Shown in pieces: positions 55,206-62,817 of a stretch of 64,000 nucleotides of DNA. The notes beneath the pieces were generated by a model. The model made no database searches and was not told the DNA's origin. It worked only from the letters and a program-made list of their open reading frames with translations. This DNA comes from Mesorhizobium sp. NBSH29 (GTDB taxonomy: Bacteria > Pseudomonadota > Alphaproteobacteria > Rhizobiales > Rhizobiaceae): the NCBI RefSeq assembly GCF_015500055.1, contig NZ_CP045492.1, positions 1,064,501 through 1,128,500 of the forward strand, read 5' to 3'. How positions within the stretch are numbered: the stretch's first letter is position 1; each line of letters begins with the position of its first letter. The position numbers and the translations under genes are program-made.

Positions 55206-56876
55206 TCAGGCGGCCTTGGCTTCAGCGCCGTACAGTGCTGCTTTGAAGGGGGCCGCGCCGACCCGGCGATAGGCTGCAAGAAAAGTCTCATCCCGGTCTT
55301 CGCGCAGGCCAAGATAAGTCTCTACCACAGTCTCAATGGCATCCGTGATTTCCTCAGGTCCAAAACCACGACCGACAATCTCGCCAATCGACGTGTTTTC
55401 GTCGCCAGAACCGCCAAGCGTAACCTGGTAGAGCTCGGCACCTTTTTTCTCGACGCCAAGAATGCCGATATGGCCAACATGATGGTGGCCGCAAGCATTG
55501 ATGCAGCCGGAAATCTTCAGCTTCAATTCGCCGATGTCGCGCTGGCGCTCCAGCGAGGCAAACCGGTTGGAGATGTTCTGCGCCACCGAGATGGAGCGCG
55601 CATTGGCAAGCGCGCAGTAATCCAGCCCGGGGCAGGCGATAATATCGGAGATCAGCCCGGCATTGGCCGTCGCGAGCCCTGTTTCAACCAGCGCGTCGAA
55701 CACGGCCTTGAGGTCGGCGCGTGCCACATGCGGAATCACGAGATTCTGTTCATGGGTTACGCGGATCTCGTCGAAACCGTAGCGTTCGGCGAGGTCGGCC
55801 ACCGCCTCCATCTGGCTGTCGGAGGCATCGCCCGGCACCTCGCCGATGCCCTTCAGCGAAATCGTCACCGCCGCATAATCGGCATTGCTGTGGGTGGTGA
55901 CATTCTGGTCCACCCATTCGGAAAAACTGCGGGAATCAAGCCGCGCCAGCCGCACCGCGTCATCGCCATCAGCCCGCACAGGCAGTGCCGGCGGCGCGAA
56001 ATAGGCTTGAATGGCGGCGATGTCGTTTCCCGGTAGCGTCAAGTCGCTGTCCTTCAGCGCGTCAAACTCAGCCTCGACCTGTCGGGCGAATTCTTCGGTG
56101 CCGGTCTCGTGGACCAGGATCTTGATTCGGGCCTTGTATTTGTTGTCGCGCCTTCCGTTCAGATTGTAGACGCGCAGAATCGCGGTAGCGTAGGAAAGCA
56201 GGTGCTTCTCTGGCAGGAAGTCGCGGATCTTCTTGGCGATCAACGGCGTGCGGCCCTGACCACCACCGACATATACGGCAAAGCCGAGTTCGCCCTCAGC
56301 ATTCTTCTTCAGATGCAGGCCGATATCGTGGGTCTGGATCGCCGCGCGGTCGCGCTCGGCTCCGGTTACGGCAATCTTGAACTTGCGTGGCAGATAGGAA
56401 AATTCCGGATGCACCGACGACCATTGCCGCAGGATCTCGGCATAGGGGCGCGGATCCGCGACTTCGTCGGCGGCAGCGCCGGCGAAATGGTCGGCGGTCA
56501 CGTTGCGGATGCAATTGCCCGAGGTCTGGATCGCATGCATTTCAACGCTGGCGAGATCATCGAGGATGGCCGGTACGTCTGACAATGCCGGCCAGTTGTA
56601 CTGGATATTCTGGCGTGTGGTGAAATGGCCATAGCCGCGGTCATATTTGCGCGCGATGTGGGCTAACATCCGCAACTGCTTCGCATTCAGCGTGCCATAG
56701 GGAATGGCGACGCGCAGCATGTAGGCATGGAGTTGCAGATAGACACCGTTCATCAACCGGAGCGGGCGGAACTGCTCTTCGGTGATCTCGCCAGCCAGCC
56801 GGCGGTCGACCTGATCGCGAAACTCGGCGACACGGGCGCCGACAAACTCGTGGTCGAACTCGTCATAACGGTACAT
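55206..56876 (-). CDS. cysI: Sulfite reductase hemoprotein (siroheme, 4Fe-4S)
   Basis: 556 residues with two ferrite-reductase-like halves. The iron-sulfur/siroheme ligands are the first pair in ACPGLDYC (C-x5-C) and the second in SGCINACGHHHVG (C-x3-C). TSGNCIRNVTADHFAG and FTTRQNIQYNW are siroheme-pocket blocks. It reduces sulfite to sulfide; sequence alone cannot fully exclude nitrite reductase, but cysG, cysH and DUF934 in the same operon favour sulfite. Confidence 0.93.
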   Translation of the reverse strand: MYRYDEFDHEFVGARVAEFRDQVDRRLAGEITEEQFRPLRLMNGVYLQLHAYMLRVAIPYGTLNAKQLRMLAHIARKYDRGYGHFTTRQNIQYNWPALSDVPAILDDLASVEMHAIQTSGNCIRNVTADHFAGAAADEVADPRPYAEILRQWSSVHPEFSYLPRKFKIAVTGAERDRAAIQTHDIGLHLKKNAEGELGFAVYVGGGQGRTPLIAKKIRDFLPEKHLLSYATAILRVYNLNGRRDNKYKARIKILVHETGTEEFARQVEAEFDALKDSDLTLPGNDIAAIQAYFAPPALPVRADGDDAVRLARLDSRSFSEWVDQNVTTHSNADYAAVTISLKGIGEVPGDASDSQMEAVADLAERYGFDEIRVTHEQNLVIPHVARADLKAVFDALVETGLATANAGLISDIIACPGLDYCALANARSISVAQNISNRFASLERQRDIGELKLKISGCINACGHHHVGHIGILGVEKKGAELYQVTLGGSGDENTSIGEIVGRGFGPEEITDAIETVVETYLGLREDRDETFLAAYRRVGAAPFKAALYGAEAKAA

Positions 56877-56893
56877 GATCTACTCTTTCAGCT

Positions 56894-57199
56894 TCAGGCT
56901 GCTTGAGAAATTTTCGGACGGGCCTGTTTGCCAAGGTCGTTACGGTTGGTCGGGCCCGAAGCGCGGATGCGCTCTCGCAGGCGGATAGGGACGATGGCAC
57001 CGCCGACAAGCTCGATGTCGACCATGGCAACGTCGACGACGAGGTTGCGGTCGTGCGCTGCCTTGCCGATGACCTCAAGCCGTTCCTCGTCCGCCTTGTC
57101 GGCAGCGACGGTGGCGGTATCGATCATTTCAGCCCAATGGTCGCCGGCATACCAGACAGCTTCGCCATCGATCAGCCGGTTGGCAGTGAGTATTTTCAT
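56894..57199 (-). CDS. DUF2849 protein of the cys operon
   Basis: 101 residues: MKILTANRLIDGEAVWYAGD at the start, then DTATVAADKADEERL and VVDVAMVDIELVGGAIVPIRLRERIRA (parts). DUF2849 proteins occur between cysG and cysI in many Alphaproteobacteria. They are small and soluble and of unconfirmed function, perhaps linked to electron transfer or assembly for sulfite reductase. Overlaps cysG by 4 bp (ATGA) and precedes cysI by 17 bp. Confidence 0.9.
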   Translation of the reverse strand: MKILTANRLIDGEAVWYAGDHWAEMIDTATVAADKADEERLEVIGKAAHDRNLVVDVAMVDIELVGGAIVPIRLRERIRASGPTNRNDLGKQARPKISQAA

Positions 57200-58641
57200 G
57201 CGTGGGCTCCCTGGGCAGTTTTGGCTAAAAGCGCACGTTGGCTGGTCAGCGGTTCTGAATTGGCAAAGTTGGCGCCGGCAACGGCATCGCCGATGAGTGT
57301 CATGACCGGGCCAGAAAGTTCATCGCGGTGCTCCAGCGCCGGCAGATCGGCGATTGTGCCGTGGAACAGTCGGCGCGTGCCAAGGCTGGCGTTTTCGACG
57401 ACGGCCACTGCTGTATCCGGGGACAATCCGGCCTCGATCAGGCGGCCCGCAACATCTGCGGCGACCGAGCGTCCCATATAGACAGCGACAGTGGCACCCG
57501 AGATTGCCAGTCTGCCCCAGTCAGGCAATGTCTCGCCCTTGAGGTCGTGCCCGGTGGTGAAGACCAGCGAAGAGGCAACGCCGCGCAGCGTCAATGGCAG
57601 CTCGAACTCGGCCGCGGCTGCAAATGCGGCGGTGACGCCCGGCACCACTTCATAAGAGATGTTTGCATCGCGCAGCGCCTGCATTTCCTCGCCCGCGCGG
57701 CCAAACACCAGCGGATCGCCGCTCTTCAGCCGCACCACGCGCTTGCCTTGCTGACCAAGCGCGACGAGCAGATCGTTGATCTCAGCCTGGCTCTTGGAGT
57801 GACAACCCTTGCGCTTTCCAACCGGAAGGCGCTCGGCATCGCGCCGACCCATGGCCACCACGGCCTCGGGCACCAGTGCGTCATAAACAATGAAATCGGC
57901 CTGCATGAGCAGCCTCTGGGCGCGCAGCGTCAACAGATCCTCCGCGCCGGGGCCAGCACCCACGAGCGCGATGTGGCCTTCAGCTGCGGTGCGACGTGCA
58001 AGCAACAGATTGGCAGCTTCCTCGGCCTCAGCGGCATGGCCGATTTCCAGTGCACGTGCAGGCTCGCCCTCGAAGAAATCGCGCCAGAAGCGGCGACGAG
58101 CACTGCCGCGCGGCAACAGCGCCTCGGCACGCTCGCGAAAATCGGCGGCAAGACTGGCCAGCCGGCCAAGCGTGGGCGACAGCATCTGATCCACGCGGGC
58201 GCGGATCATCTGGGAAAGCACCGGCCCTGCGCCCTCGGTACCGATCGCCACGCAAACCGGTGCGCGGTTGACGATGGCGGGCGTGAAGAAGTCGCACAGA
58301 TCTGGGCGGTCGACTGCGTTGGCTGGAATTTTGATCGCCCGCGCATCGGTAACGATCCGCCGGTCCAGCGCTTCATTGCCGCTTGCGGCGAAGACCAGCG
58401 CTGCCCCGTGGAGCTGCGCTGCGTCATAGGCGTCAGCTATATGCACGGGACGGTTGGCGGCGATCCACGACCACAGCGCCGGCTCGGGCTTTTCAGCGAT
58501 GATTTTGAGGATCGCGCTCGACTGTGACAACAGCCGCGCCTTGGCCAGCGCCTCCTCGCCATTGCCGACTATGACCACAGACTGGCCGTCCACCCGCATA
58601 AAAACGGGGAAGGCGTTAAGCTTTGCTTGTTCTGTCGTCAT
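57196..58641 (-). CDS. cysG: Siroheme synthase CysG (trifunctional)
   Basis: 481 residues from ATG 58641. The N-terminal half (about 1-210) is the precorrin-2 dehydrogenase/sirohydrochlorin ferrochelatase: FMRVDGQSVVIVGNGEEALA, VFAASGNEALDRRIV, DLCDFFTPAIVNRAPVCVAI (parts). The C-terminal half (about 220-465) is the SAM-dependent uroporphyrinogen-III methyltransferase: VALVGAGPGAEDLLTLRAQR, VRLKSGDPLVFGRAGEEM and VYMGRS. It makes siroheme for CysI, and leads the operon. Confidence 0.95.
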   Translation of the reverse strand: MTTEQAKLNAFPVFMRVDGQSVVIVGNGEEALAKARLLSQSSAILKIIAEKPEPALWSWIAANRPVHIADAYDAAQLHGAALVFAASGNEALDRRIVTDARAIKIPANAVDRPDLCDFFTPAIVNRAPVCVAIGTEGAGPVLSQMIRARVDQMLSPTLGRLASLAADFRERAEALLPRGSARRRFWRDFFEGEPARALEIGHAAEAEEAANLLLARRTAAEGHIALVGAGPGAEDLLTLRAQRLLMQADFIVYDALVPEAVVAMGRRDAERLPVGKRKGCHSKSQAEINDLLVALGQQGKRVVRLKSGDPLVFGRAGEEMQALRDANISYEVVPGVTAAFAAAAEFELPLTLRGVASSLVFTTGHDLKGETLPDWGRLAISGATVAVYMGRSVAADVAGRLIEAGLSPDTAVAVVENASLGTRRLFHGTIADLPALEHRDELSGPVMTLIGDAVAGANFANSEPLTSQRALLAKTAQGAHA

Positions 58642-58810
58642 GTGTGGACAGCCTTTCGGAAGCGGATCTAAAATGTACATGCGCAACTCAACCCCAAGAA
58701 GGAATGCGCTCGCGCCACCTTTCCAGCCCAGCAATCGCTTTTGCGGCAACGAGTACGACAAGAGAATTTTTTTCCGGCGCAGCCCGAACGCGCGCTGATA
58801 GCGCCCAATC

Positions 58811-58828
58811 CATGACCGGCTGGTCATG
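58811..58828. promoter_or_regulatory. Palindromic operator candidate between cysG and the sigma gene
   Basis: CATGACC-GGCT-GGTCATG is a perfect 7-bp inverted repeat with a 4-bp centre in the 284-bp divergent region, of the size bound by TetR- or MarR-like dimers. No cognate regulator gene is adjacent. It lies about 170 bp from cysG and 98 bp from the sigma-factor start. Confidence 0.45.
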
Positions 58829-58877
58829 CCGCCCGGGTTCGTTTAGCTTTCACTCAGGATTATTGGTTGAGGGGCCG

Positions 58878-58905
58878 TGAACCTTTGCGAAGCATGATGC
58901 GACAA
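58878..58905 (+). promoter_or_regulatory. Possible ECF-type promoter of the sigma/anti-sigma/subtilase operon
   Basis: TGAACC (58878-58883), 16 bp, CGACAA (58900-58905). GAACC-type -35 boxes with a CGA-like -10 are common for ECF sigma factors and would fit autoregulation. It is 20 bp before ATG 58926, and AGGAAG serves as binding site. Weak evidence, by eye. Confidence 0.35.
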
Positions 58906-58925
58906 AGCCTCAGGAAGCTGTGGCC

Positions 58926-59498
58926 ATGAGCCATTCCGGTGGCCAGCCGACAGACGGCGAACTTGTTGCCCGCGTGGCAAAGGGTGACCGTGCGGCGGTG
59001 CGGCTTCTGTTCATGCGCCATCATGCCCGGGTATATCGGTTTGTGGCGCGCCAGACAGGATCGGAATCAATGGCAGACGATATCGCCAATGAAGTGTTTC
59101 TGGAATTGTGGCGGCAGGCGCCGCGCTTTGAGGCGCGCAGCCAGGTCTCCACATGGCTGCTTGGCATTGCCCGATTCAAGGCACTTTCACATCTGCGCAA
59201 GCGCAAGGAAGAATGGCTGGACGACGACAAGGCCGAAACCATTGCCGACGGCGCCGATACGCCCGAAGTGACCGCCATGAAAGACGACAAGGGCGCGGCC
59301 CTGAAGCGCATGGTCACTGCACTGCCGGAAGAACACCGCACGGTCATCGATCTCGCCTATTATCATGGGAGTTCGGTCTCGGAGATTGCCGAAATACTCT
59401 CCATTCCCGTGGCAACCGTGAAGACCCGCATGTTTTATGCCCGCAAAAAACTCGGCGAAGCGCTCAAGGCTGCCGGTTATGACAGGGGCTGGCCATGA
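58926..59498 (+). CDS. ECF-type RNA polymerase sigma factor
   Basis: 190 residues from ATG 58926. Region 2: LVARVAKGDRAAVRLLFMRH, VYRFVARQTG, ADDIANEVFLELWRQAPRFE. Region 4: LPEEHRTVIDLAYYHGSSVS and EIAEILSIPVATVKTRMFYA with RKKL. It lacks sigma regions 1 and 3. The anti-sigma gene overlaps its stop by 4 bp. It is not the EcfG type by sequence (no NepR partner). Likely to direct envelope-related genes, given the protease in the same operon. Confidence 0.93.
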   Translation: MSHSGGQPTDGELVARVAKGDRAAVRLLFMRHHARVYRFVARQTGSESMADDIANEVFLELWRQAPRFEARSQVSTWLLGIARFKALSHLRKRKEEWLDDDKAETIADGADTPEVTAMKDDKGAALKRMVTALPEEHRTVIDLAYYHGSSVSEIAEILSIPVATVKTRMFYARKKLGEALKAAGYDRGWP

Positions 59499-60157
59499 GC
59501 GCGAACCCGATGAATGCGGGCGACGCCATGCAGGCGCTGCTACCCTTTTACCTCAACGGGACGCTGGAAGGCGCGGATCTTGACCGCCTGGAACTTTGGC
59601 TGGCAACCGATCCTGAGGGCGCCGAGGCGCTGGCTGAAGCGGAGGCCGAGCTGTTCAGCACCATGGCGGCCAATGATGCGGTGCGCCCGCCCGCCGACGC
59701 CCTGACGCGGTTCTCCAAATCGCTTGATGACGAAGCGGGCAGCGAGCGCACCGCCAGCCAGACCTCGCTGTTTGCACGTCTTTGGAGTACGCTTGTCGGC
59801 TTGCCAGTCGGCCTCGCCTGGGCAACGGCTGCCGCAGCCATCGTGCTGGTGCTGGTGCAGGGCAGCATCAAGCCATCCAGCCAAAACCCGGATTTCGAAG
59901 TGGCCGGCAATGCTGCCGAGCAAGCCAACTGGCCGTTCGTGTTCATCGTCTTCAAGCCCGATGCCAGCATGGCCGAAATCACCGGCCTGCTCGACGGCCA
60001 GGACGCTGTTGTGTCCGACGGGCCAGGCGCGGGAGGTATTTTCCAAATTTCGTTCCCGGCCAAGACCGGCGCTGACTATGAACGGATCGTGAGTGTTTTC
60101 TCTTCCGCTCCCGTTGTGGCGGAAATCCTGCCCGGCAGGAAGCCGCCCAATGGCTAG
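59495..60157 (+). CDS. Membrane-anchored anti-sigma factor
   Basis: 220 residues. An N-terminal cytoplasmic helical segment (MQALLPFYLNGTLEGADLDR then LWLATDPEGAEALAEAEAEL) is typical of anti-sigma domains, here without the zinc-binding HxxxCxxC. One membrane span lies at about 105-125 (GLAWATAAAAIVLVLVQG). The periplasmic part of about 95 residues (FVFIVFKPDASMAEITGLL) looks like a small ferredoxin-like fold. It overlaps both neighbours (4 bp and 8 bp), so the three genes form one translationally coupled unit. Confidence 0.85.
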   Translation: MSANPMNAGDAMQALLPFYLNGTLEGADLDRLELWLATDPEGAEALAEAEAELFSTMAANDAVRPPADALTRFSKSLDDEAGSERTASQTSLFARLWSTLVGLPVGLAWATAAAAIVLVLVQGSIKPSSQNPDFEVAGNAAEQANWPFVFIVFKPDASMAEITGLLDGQDAVVSDGPGAGGIFQISFPAKTGADYERIVSVFSSAPVVAEILPGRKPPNG

Positions 60158-61487
60158 AGCATCACGTCTCAACCTCGCCTGCCGGCACCGACAATGGATA
60201 TCGGCCACCGCCTTCGGGCTGGCAACTCTGATGTTTGCCGGGCAGGCATTGGCGCAGGTGACGCCAACGCCGCGGCCAGACCCGAACAGTTCTGCAAGCG
60301 CACCGGCGGGGCCGGTAGTCCTGCCAGCCATTCTGGTCGACCTGTTTGACCCTGCCGCCGCCCCGCCGTCCCCCAACCCGCCTCCGGTCGCGCCACTGGC
60401 CAATCGTCCGCTCTTGCTGGTTGCACCACAGGCAGTCTCTGGCGCGTTCGTTCCCGACGAGGTGCTGGTGTCGATCAATGGAGACCCGCAGGCTGCGGCA
60501 ACTGTGGCTGCAGCCCTCGGCCTGGAGGTTCGCTCGATGCGCCAATCCGCCCTTCTAGGCGTCACGGTGGCGCGGTTCGGCATTCCCGATGGACGCCCGG
60601 TCGGCGTGGTGCTGGCGCAGCTCGCCGGCGATGCGCGCATCCTGTCGCGCGCGCCCAATCATATTTACAGCCTGCAGCAGGCTGCCACTATCGGCAGCTA
60701 CGCTTTCGGGCGGATCGAGATCGCGGCAGCTGAGGCAAGGGGAACCGGGGTGCGCATTGCCGTCATCGATACCGCCGCAGACGAGACGCATCCGGCCCTT
60801 GCCGGCGTGATTGCCGGCACCTTCGATGCCATGGAGGAAACGCCGGTTGCCGACCGCGGCCATGGCACCTCGATCACAGGCATTCTGGCCGGCATCGGTG
60901 TGTCGCCGGGCATTGCACCGGGTGCCGTGATTTTTCATGCTCGCGCCTTTGAGGGTGGCCGCTCAACCATGTCTGTCATCCTATCAGCGCTCGACTGGGC
61001 GGCAGAGCAGGATGTGCGGCTGATCAATATGAGCTTTGTCGGGCCCGCCAATGACCTGATGGCGCGTGCGGTGGGGGCGGCACGCGAGCGCGGAATCCTG
61101 TTGGTAGCCGCCGCCGGCAATAACGGTCCTCAGGCGCCCTATGGCTATCCAGCCGCCTATCCCGAGGTGATTGCGGTCACCGCGACAGACGACGAGGATG
61201 GGCTAATGGAGCAGGCCAATCGCGGCCCCTATGTCTATGTCGCAGCGCCCGGCGTGCAACTGGTCGCGCCGGTGCCTGGCGGCACAGATCTGGTCACCGG
61301 CACATCCTTTGCGGCAGCGGTGGTTAGCGGCGCAATTGCAAACCTTCTGTCCGCTGCGCCGGACCATTCCGCCGACTGGGTGGAGCACGCCCTGGCCAGC
61401 ACAGCCCACGATCTTGGGCCCGCAGGCCGCGATACTGATTTCGGCTTCGGCCTGATCAACACAAAAGCTGCAGCGGCTGCCAGGTAA
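60150..61487 (+). CDS. Secreted subtilisin-family serine protease
   Basis: 445 residues from ATG 60150 with a signal peptide (WISATAFGLATLMFAGQALAQ in part). A Pro-rich linker (about 40-90) and an inhibitor-like pro-region (about 100-180) precede the S8 domain with D207 (AVIDTAADETHP), H238 (DRGHGTSITGIL), the oxyanion Asn in AAGNNGPQ and S386 (TGTSFAAAVVSGA). A complete triad, so probably active in the periplasm or outside. Co-transcription with an ECF sigma and its antagonist suggests a role in signal-dependent proteolysis, possibly release of the anti-sigma factor. Confidence 0.92.
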   Translation: MARASRLNLACRHRQWISATAFGLATLMFAGQALAQVTPTPRPDPNSSASAPAGPVVLPAILVDLFDPAAAPPSPNPPPVAPLANRPLLLVAPQAVSGAFVPDEVLVSINGDPQAAATVAAALGLEVRSMRQSALLGVTVARFGIPDGRPVGVVLAQLAGDARILSRAPNHIYSLQQAATIGSYAFGRIEIAAAEARGTGVRIAVIDTAADETHPALAGVIAGTFDAMEETPVADRGHGTSITGILAGIGVSPGIAPGAVIFHARAFEGGRSTMSVILSALDWAAEQDVRLINMSFVGPANDLMARAVGAARERGILLVAAAGNNGPQAPYGYPAAYPEVIAVTATDDEDGLMEQANRGPYVYVAAPGVQLVAPVPGGTDLVTGTSFAAAVVSGAIANLLSAAPDHSADWVEHALASTAHDLGPAGRDTDFGFGLINTKAAAAAR

Positions 61488-61489
61488 GC

Positions 61490-62512
61490 CTATATCCGCA
61501 CGGCTGAGACTGACCCGCGCACGATGAGATCCACCGGCCAGATCTCACCAGTAGGTTCGCTCTCCTGTCCTGAAATGCGGGCCGCCAACCGTGCTGCGAC
61601 GCGCGCCCCTGCAGCCCGGATCGATGAGCGTGTCGTTGACAGCGGGACCGAGAAGTTTTCCGGCTTCAGCCAGGGAAACACGTCGTCGTGGGCAATCAGC
61701 GACACGTCGTCGGGGATGGTCAGTCCGAGATCGCGGATGGCGCGAACCACGCCGAGGGACATGAACAGGCTGGAGCAGATGATCGCAGTCGGCGGCTCTA
61801 TACTTTCGAGCAGCCGCCGGGTGGCGCGGTAGCCCTGCTCCTCGGTCATCGCTGTAGAGACCAGCCGGTGGTCAGGCAGGGAGAGGCCAGCCGCCGCAAG
61901 CGCATTCTTCATGCCGCGCTCGCGATGGATGGCAAAGCTGTGCGTGTTGTCGCCATTGATCAGCGCCATCTTCGTATGGCCAAGCTGGATAAGAAGTCGC
62001 GTCGCCTCCTTGAATGCTGTTTCATTGTCGATGTCGAGAAAAGGATAATCGAAGTCCAGCCCGTCGGCGCGGCCATGGACGATGTAGGGGAAACCAAGCC
62101 GGTGAACCAGTGTAACCCGCGGATCGACCGGTAGCGGCGAGGAAATATAGAGAGCGTCCACCTGCTTGTTGGCTATGATTCGGCGATAGGTGTCTTCCTC
62201 GTCGTCCACCGTTGTCGGGCTCAACACAAGGTCAAGTTCGTGGGTGCGGGCATAGTCACCCAGTCCCGACAGGAACTCGACAAAATGCGGGTCAAGATCG
62301 ACGGTCGCCCCGGTGGGCATGACATAGCCGATCATGCCTGCCTTGCCGGTGGCCAGCCTCCGCGCGCTAGGATTGGGCCGGTAGCCATGTCGCTTGGCCG
62401 CGTCCATAACCCGCCGCCTTGTATCTTCCGATACCTCCGGATAGCCATTCAGAGCCCGGCTGACCGTAGTCTGCGATAGCGACAGAAGCGTGGACAGTTG
62501 TTTCAGATTCAC
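61490..62512 (-). CDS. aglR: LacI-family repressor of the alpha-glucoside operon
   Basis: 340 residues. The N-terminal helix-turn-helix and hinge (LSTLLSLSQTTVSRALNGYP, RVMDAAKRHGYRPNPSARRL) are followed by the periplasmic-binding-protein-like sugar domain (IGYVMPTGATVDLDPHFVEF, MALINGDNTHSFAIHRERGM and SLIAHDDVFPWLKPENFSVP). It is divergent from aglE, as aglR is in Rhizobiaceae. Palindromic operators lie 16 bp before its own start and between the aglE promoter and gene, implying autoregulation and repression of the transporter operon until an alpha-glucoside is present. Confidence 0.9.
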   Translation of the reverse strand: MNLKQLSTLLSLSQTTVSRALNGYPEVSEDTRRRVMDAAKRHGYRPNPSARRLATGKAGMIGYVMPTGATVDLDPHFVEFLSGLGDYARTHELDLVLSPTTVDDEEDTYRRIIANKQVDALYISSPLPVDPRVTLVHRLGFPYIVHGRADGLDFDYPFLDIDNETAFKEATRLLIQLGHTKMALINGDNTHSFAIHRERGMKNALAAAGLSLPDHRLVSTAMTEEQGYRATRRLLESIEPPTAIICSSLFMSLGVVRAIRDLGLTIPDDVSLIAHDDVFPWLKPENFSVPLSTTRSSIRAAGARVAARLAARISGQESEPTGEIWPVDLIVRGSVSAVRI

Positions 62513-62527
62513 CGGGGCCAGCTGCTC

Positions 62528-62537
62528 AAAGCGCTTT
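62528..62537. promoter_or_regulatory. AglR operator candidate near the aglR start
   Basis: AAAGCGCTTT, a perfect 10-bp palindrome identical to the core of the operator at 62713-62726. It lies 16 bp upstream of the aglR start codon, as expected for autorepression. Confidence 0.75.
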
Positions 62538-62674
62538 CAAATTCATATGGAAATCAACGCCATGATAGACAGAGTTGAGCGATTGCGAAAGATGTCTCGT
62601 ATGGTGCAGCGCGGTGGATGCGTATTGCAACGCACCTGAAACGCGCAACTAAATCGATTGTACCAACTTCTCAC

Positions 62675-62726
62675 TTGACTCCTACGCGCATAGCTGGCGA
62701 ATATAAGCCAAGCCAAAGCGCTTTGG
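62675..62726 (+). promoter_or_regulatory. aglE promoter with LacI-type operator
   Basis: TTGACT (62675-62680), 18 bp, GAATAT (62699-62704), followed at once by CCAAAGCGCTTTGG (62713-62726), a perfect 14-bp palindrome with the central CG of LacI/GalR operators. The operator overlaps the expected start of transcription, so repression by steric block is likely. Confidence 0.8.
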
Positions 62727-62817
62727 ATTGTTGCATAGATTGCAAAATTTGAGCGAGGGCGCGGATGGGATGGAGGTCCTGTCCAGATCATAAATGGTCC
62801 GACCGGGAGGAAGATCA

